Source: Danxiaibacter flavus (lineage in GTDB: Bacteria; Bacteroidota; Bacteroidia; Chitinophagales; Chitinophagaceae). Taken from it: a stretch of 64,000 nt of DNA. Position 1 is the stretch's first letter, and each line of letters starts with the position of its first letter. The notes below the pieces were generated by a model that was given only the letters and a program-made list of their open reading frames with translations, was not told the origin of the DNA and did not search any database. Below are positions 1 through 8,833 of the stretch, piece by piece. Location: assembly GCF_041060425.1 (NCBI RefSeq), contig NZ_JAULBC010000007.1, positions 186,001 to 250,000 on the forward strand. Reading direction: 5' to 3'. Both the position numbers and the translations under genes were made by a program.

Positions 1-1121
1 GGCAGGAGGTCTATGACATAATGAAATTCTGGGCAAATAAAGGTATTGATGGTTTCAGACTGGATGCCTTTCAATTCGTCGCAAAGGACACAACGTTCCC
101 TGCATTTCCGCCGGGATTTGAAAAAAAATTTACGCTGTGGTATGCCATGCAGGGAAACTTACATGGTTATTTGCAGGAAATGTACAAGGAAGTCTTTAGC
201 AAATACGATGTAATGAGTGTGGCTGAAGGAGCTGGTAATTCATTTACGGATGCACACAACCTTGTAGATACAAACCGACATGAACTTAACATGGCCTATG
301 CTTTTGAAGGGGTTGACATTGCCAAACCCGAGGGATATGACCTGCTGCATTTTAAAGAGGTTTTCAGCCGTTGGGACAGCGCGTTTGCAGACCAGGGATG
401 GCTTTCGATTTTTTTGGCCAACCATGACCAGGCAAGGTTGGTAAGCAGATTTGGAAATGACAGTGCGCCATTTCGCGAACGTTCATCTAAAATGTTAGCC
501 ACTTTTATTTTAACTATGAGGGGCACACCTTATTATTACAATGGTGACGAACTTGGAATGACGAATGCTGGTTTTAAAAGCATTGAGGAATACAGGGATG
601 TGCAAACGCTTAATCAATATCAGCATGAAAAAGCAACTGCGGGAGACCTGCAGAAATACCTGCAGCGGGCTGGTTTTGAAAGCAGGGATAACGGACGCAC
701 ACCGTTCCAGTGGAATAATTCGCCTAACGCGGGCTTCACAAAGGGTACACCGTGGATAAAAGTAAATGCCAACTATAGCAGTATTAATGCAGCGGCAGAA
801 GAGAAAGATGCCAATAGTTGTCTGAATTATTTCAGAAGTCTTGTAAGGCTGCGGACGAGCAATCCGTGTCTTGTTTATGGAAAATATATCTTGCTTGACA
901 AAGATAATCCCAGCGTATATGCCTATGTAAGAGAATTGCACGGACAAAAAATGCTTGTAATACTCAACTTCAGCGCAACAAATGCACATACTGCGACAGG
1001 ACTTAATCTGGCAAAAGCAAAACTACTTTTATCCAACTACATTAGCACTGCTAGTACAATTACTCAAGATGGCGGTATAGAATTGCGGCCTTATGAAGCT
1101 GCTGTTTATGAACTGAAATGA
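1..1121 (+). CDS. GH13 alpha-glucosidase / alpha-amylase family protein (5' end outside window)
   Basis: Glycoside hydrolase family 13 enzyme, expected to cleave or transfer alpha-glucosidic bonds. The reading frame is open from base 3, and the residues before the first ATG at 21 (QEVYDI) already match the family, so the gene starts upstream of the window. Visible GH13 motifs are the nucleophile segment GIDGFRLDAF (Asp), the acid/base segment SVAEGAGNSF (Glu) and the third-carboxylate segment ANHDQARLVSRFG (Asp). A C-terminal beta domain follows and ends in YEAAVYELK. The motif set resembles oligo-1,6-glucosidases, trehalose synthases and alpha-glucosidases rather than large amylases, but the N-terminal third is missing and substrate cannot be assigned. 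It is the only plus-strand gene before position 36000, and the 180-bp repeat array starts 17 bp after its stop. Confidence 0.9.
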   Translation, partial: QEVYDIMKFWANKGIDGFRLDAFQFVAKDTTFPAFPPGFEKKFTLWYAMQGNLHGYLQEMYKEVFSKYDVMSVAEGAGNSFTDAHNLVDTNRHELNMAYAFEGVDIAKPEGYDLLHFKEVFSRWDSAFADQGWLSIFLANHDQARLVSRFGNDSAPFRERSSKMLATFILTMRGTPYYYNGDELGMTNAGFKSIEEYRDVQTLNQYQHEKATAGDLQKYLQRAGFESRDNGRTPFQWNNSPNAGFTKGTPWIKVNANYSSINAAAEEKDANSCLNYFRSLVRLRTSNPCLVYGKYILLDKDNPSVYAYVRELHGQKMLVILNFSATNAHTATGLNLAKAKLLLSNYISTASTITQDGGIELRPYEAAVYELK

Positions 1122-1137
1122 TGGTTCCGCTTTTCCT

Positions 1138-2899
1138 TCTGTCCCTCCTTAACGATGACCGCCGTTGTTACGTGTGTAGGGATGGAAATGCGCGCGGCAT
1201 ACCAACAACATAGTTGGGGAGTTAATGGTGAAAGTGTAACAGCGTAATGGGGTTGTTGGTACGCCTGGCACAAGGCTTAGCTGCATACCAACAACGGCGG
1301 GCAGCACTATGTTTCACCTTCTGTCGCACCTTTACGATGACCGCCGTTGTTGCGTGTGTAGGGATGGAGGCGTGCGCGGCACATCGACAACATAATTGGG
1401 AATTAATGGTAAAAATGTAGCAGCATCATACGTTGTTGGTACGCCTGACACAAGGCTTAGCTGCATACCAACAACGGCGGGCAGCACTATGTTTCACCTT
1501 CTGTCGCACCTTTACGATGATCGCCGTTGTTGCGTGTGTAGGGATGAAATGTGCGGGGCACACCAACAAGATAGTTGGGAATTAATGGTGAAAGTGTCAC
1601 AGCGTAATGGGGTTGTTGATACGCCTGGCACAAGGCTTAGCTGCATACCAACAACGGCGGGCAGCACTATGTCTCACCTTCTGTCGCACCTTTAAGGTGA
1701 CCGCCGTTGTTGCGTGTGTAGGGATGGAAATGCGCGCGGCATATCAACAACATAGTTGGAAATTATTGGTGAAAGTGTAGCAGCGTCATAGGTTGTTGGT
1801 ACGCCTGACACAAGGCTTAGCTGCATACCAACAACGGCGGGCAGCTCTCTGTTTTATCTTCTGTCGCACCTTTACGATGATCGCCGTTGTTGCGTGTGTA
1901 GGGATGGAAATGAGCAAGGCACACCAACAACATAGTTGGGGAGTTAATGGTGAAGGCGTAACAGCGCCATAAGTTGTTGGTACGCCTGACACAAGGCTCA
2001 GCTGCATACCAACAACGGCGGGCAGCTCTCTGTTTTACCTTCTGTCGCACCTTTACGATAACCGCCGTTGTTGCGTGTGTAGGGATGGAAATGAGCAAGG
2101 CACACCAACAACATAGTTGGGGAGTTAATGGTGAAGGCGTAACAGCGCCATAGGTTGTTGGTACGCTGACACAAGGCTCAGCTGTATACCAACAACGGCG
2201 GATAGCTCTCTGTTTCGCCTTCTGTCGCACTTTTACGATGATCGCCGTTGTTGCGTGTGCAGGGATGGAAATGTGCAAGGCACATCAACAACGTAGTGGA
2301 AATTAATGGTGAAAGTGTAGCAGCGTCATAAGTTGTTGGTACGCCCGACACAAGGCTTAGCTACATACCAACAACGGCGGGCAGCTCTCTGTTTTACCTT
2401 CTCTCGCACCTTTACGATAACCGCCGTTGTTGCGTGTGCAGGGAGGTGAATGAGCAAGGCACACCAACAACATAGTTGAAGTGTAGCAGCGTCATAGGTT
2501 GTTGGTACGCCTGACACAACGCTTTGCTGCATACCAACAACGGAGGGCAGCACTATGTTTCACCTTCTGTCGCACCTTTACGATGATCGCCGTTGTTGCG
2601 TGTGTAGGGATGGAAATGTGCAAGGCACACCAACAACATAGTTGGGAATTAATGGTAAAAATGTAGCAGCATCATAGGTTGTTGGTACGCCTGGCACAAC
2701 GCTTAGCTGCATACCAACAACGGCGGGCAGCTCTCTGTTTTACCTTCTCTCGCACCTTTACGATGATCGCCGTTGTTGCGTGTGTAGGGGTGAAATGTGC
2801 GGGGCACACCAACAACATAGTTGGGAATTAATGGTGAAAGTGTAACAGCGTTATAGGTTGTTGGTACGCCCGACACAAGGCTTAGCTGCATACCAATTG
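1138..2899. repeat. 180-bp tandem repeat array 1 (about 10 units)
   Basis: Direct tandem array. The landmark TTGTTGGTACG or a close variant recurs at about 1252, 1432, 1612, 1792, 1972, 2152, 2332, 2497, 2678 and 2857, so the period is 179-181 bp with one unit shortened to about 165 bp. Each unit holds four related arms: GTTGTTGGTA, TACCAACAACGGCGG, CCGCCGTTGTTGCGTG and GCACACCAACAAC. In the unit at 1792-1892 the first two arms (1792-1801 and 1826-1835) form a perfect 10-bp stem. Arms two and three (CAACAACGGCGG with CCGCCGTTGTTG) can pair instead. A period of 180 keeps some frames open across units, but the 165, 179 and 181 bp steps break them, so coding seems unlikely. The array fills the whole gap between the GH13 gene and the next gene. 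Confidence 0.95.
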
Positions 2900-2918
2900 C
2901 GGGGAATTTTCCACGGCT

Positions 2919-3701
2919 TCAATGTACCTGCCGTTTTCTTGAAGTGTTAAATCCCCACGTACCATTAACCGCGAAATAATTTTTGGGGGCAGCAGATGAA
3001 ATACCCGCGCCTGCGGTGACCCCAAACTGTATCAGATCATTCACTACATAGGCCAGGCTCGCATCAAGATTATTTTGTGGCAGGTCGTGGTTAATGAACC
3101 CGAAACACTCTGCTGTAATCATCCATTTCTTGTTAAAGGTGTATGCAGTGTTGGCATTATAAATAAAACTGGGCGATGTGGAAAATCCATCCCATAGCAA
3201 ACCGCCGCTCAATCCGAATATCCATTTATCATGAACAGCCTCTTGTATGTTTACCTGCACTATAGGCGCAAGATGATCGATTGTAAATTCTTTTGTGGCC
3301 AGGAAAGGGATCGCCAATTGTGTAGAAACGATAATGGAAGGCGTATTATAAGTATCCCGCAGCACCTGGTAATTGGCACCGATCAGAACAGGCTCTATTC
3401 CTGAAGTATTTTTTTGCAGTGAATATGATTTTTCTGCTGTCGTGATCAAACTCATCTCTGTGTTTACCTCTAAGCGATCGCTGAGTGCATAATGCAGCTC
3501 CAGGTCAGGATAAGTGATCGTCGTCAATTGCGAATCAACAGCCTCTCTCCCAAACTCCCACTCTGCCTGAAAATCATTTTTATTTAACGCGAACTGGCTT
3601 TCGGACTTATATCGCCTTCCTTTTTTGATGTGCTTTTTTACCTGCGCCTGGGCGCTGATGGTAAAGCAAAGCATCAAAAGGAAGATTATCGCATTTCTCA
3701 T
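2919..3701 (-). CDS. outer-membrane transporter-like protein (Phenol_MetA_deg type)
   Basis: A 260-aa exported beta-barrel-type protein. A clear signal peptide spans about residues 1-19 (MRNAIIFLLMLCFTISAQAQ). It is followed by alternating short strands with patterns such as LELHYALSDRLEVNTEMSL and GVTAGAGISSAAPKNYFAV, which recall the putative MetA-pathway/transporter outer-membrane family common in Bacteroidota. Length fits that family (about 250-300 aa). It lies on the minus strand between repeat arrays 1 and 2, its stop only about 20 bp from the end of array 1. The partial gene at 63253 appears to belong to the same broad family. Substrate unknown. Confidence 0.7.
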   Translation of the reverse strand: MRNAIIFLLMLCFTISAQAQVKKHIKKGRRYKSESQFALNKNDFQAEWEFGREAVDSQLTTITYPDLELHYALSDRLEVNTEMSLITTAEKSYSLQKNTSGIEPVLIGANYQVLRDTYNTPSIIVSTQLAIPFLATKEFTIDHLAPIVQVNIQEAVHDKWIFGLSGGLLWDGFSTSPSFIYNANTAYTFNKKWMITAECFGFINHDLPQNNLDASLAYVVNDLIQFGVTAGAGISSAAPKNYFAVNGTWGFNTSRKRQVH

Positions 3702-3900
3702 AAGTTTGGAAGTTAGTCGAAATATTTCTTCTTCACAAAGTCTCCATCAAAACCCCGTGCAAATCCCTGAAATTGCGTTTAGGAGAACAAATAAAATTCT
3801 TGAGAGGGTGAGCCTCCTCCAATTTCGCAAAGTCCCTACCATGTGCCTATGGCTTAAAAGGAAACTTTGCCGAGAAGTTCATGATGTTAAGAATTCAAAC

Positions 3901-4254
3901 TTACTTGTTAAATAACCAAAAACCAATTGCTATAAAAGCCGAAAACAGAAAAATGCTATAAACAAGACTGTATAAAAATCCTTTCTGAATTGTCTTCTTT
4001 TTTTTGTTTGACAGAAAACCGATAAAGGAACATAAGTACAAAATGAAAATAAAAATATTAACAATCAGAAAGGAAAAACATATTCTAAATACAACCTGAT
4101 CAAATATCCCGCCATTGTCAATAAAGCTCACCTTGAGTAGTAAATAATCATAACCAACCTCTCCTATTTTTCTTATTACATAAAATAGTACCAGGGAAAA
4201 CACGATAAAAAGCGCTAAGACAGTTTGCGTTAAATATTTAATCTTAATTTTCAT
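3901..4254 (-). CDS. small membrane protein of unknown function
   Basis: A 117-aa protein with three hydrophobic segments, at about residues 9-28 (TVLALFIVFSLVLFYVI), 52-80 (VVFRICFSFLIVNIFIFILY) and 93-115 (LYSLVYSIFLFSAFIAIGFW). A lysine cluster (SNKKKKTI) lies between the second and third and should face the cytoplasm. Not recognised as a known family. Codon use is more AT-rich than in neighbouring genes. It lies alone between the transporter-like gene and the single-unit repeat block. The region 3702-3900 between the two genes shows nothing supportable. Confidence 0.6.
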   Translation of the reverse strand: MKIKIKYLTQTVLALFIVFSLVLFYVIRKIGEVGYDYLLLKVSFIDNGGIFDQVVFRICFSFLIVNIFIFILYLCSFIGFLSNKKKKTIQKGFLYSLVYSIFLFSAFIAIGFWLFNK

Positions 4255-4285
4255 TTTCCCAAACTTGGGTTATTTCAATTTCGCT

Positions 4286-4480
4286 TAGGTGGAAGTTAAT
4301 GGCGAAAGTTTAGCAGCGTAATACGTTGTTGGTACGCTTTACACAATCCTTCGCTGCATACCAAACAACGGCGGGCAGTACTCTGCTTTACCTTCTGTCG
4401 CACCTTTACGATGACCGCCGTTGTTGCGTGTGTAGGCATGGAAATGTGCGCGGCACACCAACATAGTTTGGAGTTATAAT
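4286..4480. repeat. 180-bp repeat, solitary unit (block 2)
   Basis: One unit in the same orientation as array 1. It holds GTTGTTGGTACG near 4325, GCATACCAAACAACGGCGG near 4363, CCGCCGTTGTTGCGTGTG near 4412 and GGCACACCAACA near 4450. It lies between the small membrane protein and the creatininase-family gene. The loop (CTTTACACAATCCTTCG) is shared with units of array 3 rather than array 1, so it is more closely related to array 3. Confidence 0.9.
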
Positions 4481-4486
4481 GAACAT

Positions 4487-5365
4487 CTATTTTCGCTTTT
4501 TCACCCGGTCATAAAACTCTTTCTGCAGCATCAATGTTTTATTGTCGCTCTTAATAGCTTTAACTGCGTCAATCAGCTGGCTGATCGTATGATCCGCTAT
4601 TACTTTACCGAGTGTTGCTGTGGCTTTATCCCCTTCACCTGCATAATGATTGGGATAATCGGCATACCACCAGATGCCGGTATACACGTTTGGTATTGAT
4701 AACCGGTTCTGATTTTTGCCGGATTCATTTTTGGCGCTGTCTAATTGCACCAGGTCGGGGCGAAAATACAATACTTCTGATGTTTCTTTTTCGCCGGCAT
4801 GCTGGTCGCCTGCGGCATCTGAACGACGTAAGGCGGCTACCTGTCTGTTAAAAGCAGAATCTGAGGAGGGCTGGAAAAAATACACAGCATAGTTTCTCTC
4901 TCTTTCAAGCCTTGTTTGTATAAAATATTTTATCAGCTCAGGATTGCCACCGTGGCCATTTATAATGATGATTTTATTAAATCCATTCCTCGCAATTTCA
5001 TCGCAGGTGCTTTCCAACAGGTCCCATACCACTCTTTCCGGTAAAGCGAATACACCGGGTTGGTGTTTGGCTTCATTTATCTGTCCGTAAAAATAATCGG
5101 GGAACACTACAGCGTATTCCTTTTGCGTGGCCCGTAAAGCGTACTCACGCACACGGATCAGGTCGCTACCCATAGGTACATGCGGGCCATGTTTTTCCAA
5201 TATGCCAATAGGAAGAATACAGGTTTTATTGCTTTTGGTTAAAGCGTTGTCCCAATCGGCCGCTGTTATTTCATCCCAGCGTGCGGGCAGCTTTTGAGCG
5301 GTTGCTTGCTGGCTCATTAAAATAACAAAGCCCAACGCAAACAAGAAGCTTGGAATTCTTTTCAT
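4487..5365 (-). CDS. exported creatininase-family amidohydrolase
   Basis: Member of the creatinine amidohydrolase family (metal-dependent amidases). Motifs are LPIGILEKHGPHVPMGSD near residues 50-67, which carries a metal-binding Glu and His, IIINGHGGNPEL near 130 and HAGEKETSEVLYF near 185, all diagnostic of the family. The frame is open to 5413, but the ATG at 5365 gives a clean signal peptide (MKRIPSFLFALGFVILM...ATAQ) and is preferred, giving 292 aa. The signal peptide is notable because many relatives are cytosolic; a periplasmic or surface location is inferred. Substrate is unknown; family members act on creatinine or on cyclic or formamido-type amides. It is flanked on both sides by the 180-bp repeats. 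Confidence 0.88.
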   Translation of the reverse strand: MKRIPSFLFALGFVILMSQQATAQKLPARWDEITAADWDNALTKSNKTCILPIGILEKHGPHVPMGSDLIRVREYALRATQKEYAVVFPDYFYGQINEAKHQPGVFALPERVVWDLLESTCDEIARNGFNKIIIINGHGGNPELIKYFIQTRLERERNYAVYFFQPSSDSAFNRQVAALRRSDAAGDQHAGEKETSEVLYFRPDLVQLDSAKNESGKNQNRLSIPNVYTGIWWYADYPNHYAGEGDKATATLGKVIADHTISQLIDAVKAIKSDNKTLMLQKEFYDRVKKRK

Positions 5366-5506
5366 TAACAGTCGTTTTAACAAATATAATAAAGGCAAGG
5401 GAAAGAGGCGCACAACGTTCCGGGCTTTGCGGTGGCGGCGGCGTAGTATTAGGTTAGTTAAGGTTTATTACAAAAGTTTAATAAATTTTTTTTCTCCGAC
5501 AAGTAT

Positions 5507-6245
5507 TGGCACACCAACAACATTGTTGGGAGTTAATAGTGACTGTGTAGCAGCGCAATAGGTCGTTGGTACGCTTTACACAATCCTTCGCTGCATACCA
5601 ACGGCGGCCAGCTCTCTGTTTTACCTTCTGTCACACCGTTACGATGATCGCCGCTGTTGGGTGTGTAGGGATGGAAATGTGCAAGGCACACTAACAACAT
5701 TGTTGGGAGTTAATGGTGAAAGTGTAACAGCGAAATAGGTTGTTGGTACCCCTAACGCGGGGCTTAGCTGCATACCAACAACGGCGGGCAGCTCTCGGTT
5801 TTACCTTCTGTCGCACCGTTACGGTGACCGCCATTGTTGCGTGTGTAGGGATGGCAATGTGCAAGGCACACCAACAACACAGTGGGGAGTTAATGGCGAA
5901 AGTGTAGCAGCGAAATTGGTTGTTGGTACGCCTAACACAAGGCTTGGCTGCATACCAACAACGGCGGGCAGCTCTCTGTTTTATCTTCTGTCGCACCTTA
6001 CGATAACGACCGTTGTTGCGTGTGTAGCGATGGAAATGCGCAAGGCTCACCAACAACATTGTTGGGAGTTAATGGTGAAAGCGTAGCGCCGCAATGAGTT
6101 GTTGGTACGCTTTACACAATCCTTAGCTGCATATCAACAACGGCGCGCAGCTCTCTGTTTTACCTTCTGTCGCACCGTTACGATGACCGCCGTTGTTGCG
6201 TGTGTAGGGATGGCAATGTGCAAGGCACACCAACAACACAGTGTG
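5507..6245. repeat. 180-bp tandem repeat array 3 (about 4 units)
   Basis: Four direct units with TTGTTGGTAC-type landmarks at about 5563 (variant TCGTTGGTACG), 5739, 5919 and 6097, so a period of 176-180 bp. Orientation and arm order match array 1. Two units carry the loop CTTTACACAATCCTT seen in block 2; the middle units carry loops like those in array 1. The array ends abruptly at CACCAACAACACAGTG, 90 bp before the stop of the beta-propeller gene. The stretch 5366-5506 upstream of it holds the creatininase leader and an AT-rich tract; nothing else was seen there. Confidence 0.94.
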
Positions 6246-6333
6246 AGTTGCAAAAAATCCCTGCCGTATAATGCGACAAGGATTTCTGCACATTTTATAT
6301 AAACCGATTAAATACCCAAACAGGAACCATTCA

Positions 6334-8784
6334 CTACTTCGTTCCCCTTATCACCGCCGAAGTTTTTTTCCATTTGTCATCGGGGTTAACTAACAGGGCC
6401 CCGGCATTTTGCGGGCCGGTTACGGAGGCAATTTTTACGGCAACAGTCTTATCATCTTCCTGTGTTCTGCTGTTTACAGTAACTACTTTCAGCACGGTTT
6501 CAGCATTGTCACATTCACCAAGCATTTTTACCATATCGCCCTCCAGTATTACAAAGTCTTTACCGAGTGAAGCAGTGGAAGATTCATCTATGCCGAAGAA
6601 TACTTTAATGTCATCTCCTGTGCAGTTCGTCAGAACATTCCCGTCTTCTTTTGTAAGTACTATTCTAAACATGGATGATGGTGTTGTAGCGGAACGGTTT
6701 CTGTCGGCAAGTTTCATAATGCCGACATACGCAGGCTGATCAATGATATACTGCATCCTTGTTAAGGAGCTTGCACCACCTTCGAAGCCAATTATGCTTT
6801 CATTGGCTGTTTTGGCGCCGGTTAGTTCCAGTATCACACTTTTCTTCAGTTCGTAGCTATTATCGTCTTTCACCTTTACCTGCAACGTTCCCTCGCTTCT
6901 ACCGGTATCAATGGTAAAGAGCGGCTTTGTAGAAGCCACAAAATCAGTACCCGGCATTGCTGAGCCGCTGCCGAAGTTGTAAGCTATATTAAGCGGTGAA
7001 CCTGTTTTATTGATCAGTGGCGAATTGTCCTGTTTAAAAATACCGGCATAAAAGTTTACAGGCTGCAAGTCTTTTTCTGTACCATCCTTACCGCCAACAA
7101 ACTTGAGCATGGCAGGCTGATCAATGATCGACACCGTTGCTTTTGCCTTTGTGATATAGGCATTTTGAGGCTTTGAAAGCTCAACGCCAAACACCTCTTT
7201 TCCTTCCAGTAAATTATCGCTTAATAAAGGAACCTGGATAGTCTGTGTAATGGAAGATCCGGGAAAATAATCTGATGGAACAAAAAATAATGATCCTTCA
7301 GTTTGAACATAATCTTCCTTAAGCGAGGCTGAACCATTGCTGGATGCATAGTTAACCGTTACAGGGCTTCTTATGCCTTTCTTGCGCAAAAATCCGGTGA
7401 GTGTTACGGTGAGTGAGGCGGTGGATATTCCATTAACCGGTTCCGAAACGGTAACGTCGTTTATTACAAGACCATGCGTGATCTTAATCAAACGGCCCCC
7501 ATCTTCCAAACCACCACCTCCGGCAATCACTTCGCCGGAAGGTGTTTGTTCAAGCACATTGAGCACTGCATCGCCATAATTGCCGAAAGTCTTATTGAAC
7601 ATCTGTCTTCCGAACGGATCATATTTTAAAAGGTTATAGCCTTTTGATGATAACGCATATACTTCACCATCCTCTGTCAGCAGCATTTTGCCTATGGACA
7701 AATCAACAGCATTATCGTACATCACGGCCCCATCTCCTCTTAGCTTAACCATTTTACCTTGTGATTTACCAAGCTCACCAACTGCAACCACTTCTCCCGC
7801 AGTGCCCATTTTTAAAGCATGAAATGCACCGCTGAAAGTCTTGTTATAGATCTCTGTTCCATCCGGTCTTAATTGCACAATTCTGCCCTGTTCGTATTCC
7901 TCTGCGCAGGCAACCACGCGGCCGTCATTGTTTACATAGACATCAGAAAACCTGCCATCGGCAGTACTGTATGGTTTGTCATAAATTACCTGGCCATCCT
8001 CTCCGCGCAGTTTCGCTATGCGGCAAGGGTTGCCGGTACCGTAGGCGCCGCCGCCGACAGCCAGCACATTGTCATCACTCAACAATACAACTTTAGCGAA
8101 CGATGCACCATTGCGAGCCAGTTCTACATCAAATACAATATCTCCCTTTTGAGAAATTTTGGTAATTCGTGCACGGCCTTCCATATCACCCACATCGCCG
8201 CCAACAGCAACTATATCACCATCTTCAGTTAATGCTGCATCAAAGAAAACATTGTGTGTGCCAAACGCCTTGTCAAAGATCACATCACCTTTTGCTGTGA
8301 ATTTTACTATTCGTGCACTGGAAGGTTTGCTGCCGTCTGTGCCGATAGCAATATAATTGTTAGATGAATCAACAATGATCCTGGTAAAATATCCGCCCGT
8401 TTTCTGCCCGATACTTTTATCGAAGATGATGTCTCCTTTTGACGTCAGTTTGGTGATCCGTGAATTGCCAACGCCGATCGTTCCTCCGCCAACTGCTACC
8501 AGGTTTCCGTTCCTGTCGGCAGTTATATCATTATAGAAAGAAATACCTCCTTTGGTAATTACTTTATTAAAAAGTACATCGCCACTGCGGTTGCATTTGG
8601 TTATAATACCTTCCTGACCTCCGCCCACTGCCAGAATATTTTCTTCATCGTCAATAACAATCACTTTTTTGTATTGGTTTCCTTTTTCAGCAAGGCTTTT
8701 GTTGAATACAGATGGCATCTCCTGCGCGTAAAGGCTGTTGCAAAGGAAAGGCAACAATAAAGAGACGAGGTATGTTTTTTTCAT
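6334..8784 (-). CDS. exported beta-propeller / Calx-beta protein
   Basis: An 816-aa protein with a signal peptide (residues 1-20, MKKTYLVSLLLPFLCNSLYA). Residues about 25-430 hold roughly ten 40-45-residue repeats with the pattern GDVIFDKxFG..ENILAVGGG, like delta-60/WD40-type propeller blades. A Calx-beta-like segment follows (about 440-560; VTVNYASSNGSASLKEDY, EGKEVFGVEL), then two further Calx-beta-like segments. No gliding-type or Por-type C-terminal sorting domain is evident, unlike the giant adhesin upstream. It is the last gene of the operon 27207 to 6334, 49 bp after the OmpA gene. A cell-surface or periplasmic structural role linked to T9SS or gliding is inferred from context only. 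Confidence 0.8.
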   Translation of the reverse strand: MKKTYLVSLLLPFLCNSLYAQEMPSVFNKSLAEKGNQYKKVIVIDDEENILAVGGGQEGIITKCNRSGDVLFNKVITKGGISFYNDITADRNGNLVAVGGGTIGVGNSRITKLTSKGDIIFDKSIGQKTGGYFTRIIVDSSNNYIAIGTDGSKPSSARIVKFTAKGDVIFDKAFGTHNVFFDAALTEDGDIVAVGGDVGDMEGRARITKISQKGDIVFDVELARNGASFAKVVLLSDDNVLAVGGGAYGTGNPCRIAKLRGEDGQVIYDKPYSTADGRFSDVYVNNDGRVVACAEEYEQGRIVQLRPDGTEIYNKTFSGAFHALKMGTAGEVVAVGELGKSQGKMVKLRGDGAVMYDNAVDLSIGKMLLTEDGEVYALSSKGYNLLKYDPFGRQMFNKTFGNYGDAVLNVLEQTPSGEVIAGGGGLEDGGRLIKITHGLVINDVTVSEPVNGISTASLTVTLTGFLRKKGIRSPVTVNYASSNGSASLKEDYVQTEGSLFFVPSDYFPGSSITQTIQVPLLSDNLLEGKEVFGVELSKPQNAYITKAKATVSIIDQPAMLKFVGGKDGTEKDLQPVNFYAGIFKQDNSPLINKTGSPLNIAYNFGSGSAMPGTDFVASTKPLFTIDTGRSEGTLQVKVKDDNSYELKKSVILELTGAKTANESIIGFEGGASSLTRMQYIIDQPAYVGIMKLADRNRSATTPSSMFRIVLTKEDGNVLTNCTGDDIKVFFGIDESSTASLGKDFVILEGDMVKMLGECDNAETVLKVVTVNSRTQEDDKTVAVKIASVTGPQNAGALLVNPDDKWKKTSAVIRGTK

Positions 8785-8833
8785 GTTGGTTATTTATTAT
8801 CTAAAATTTCAGTATGCTTAAGTTGTGTGTATT

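Noticed and set aside
1396..2553. Open frames of 60-150 codons on both strands inside the 180-bp repeats
   Set aside because: They arise because the period is a multiple of three. Unit lengths of 165, 179 and 181 bp break them, no start signal or family is seen, and both strands are equally open.
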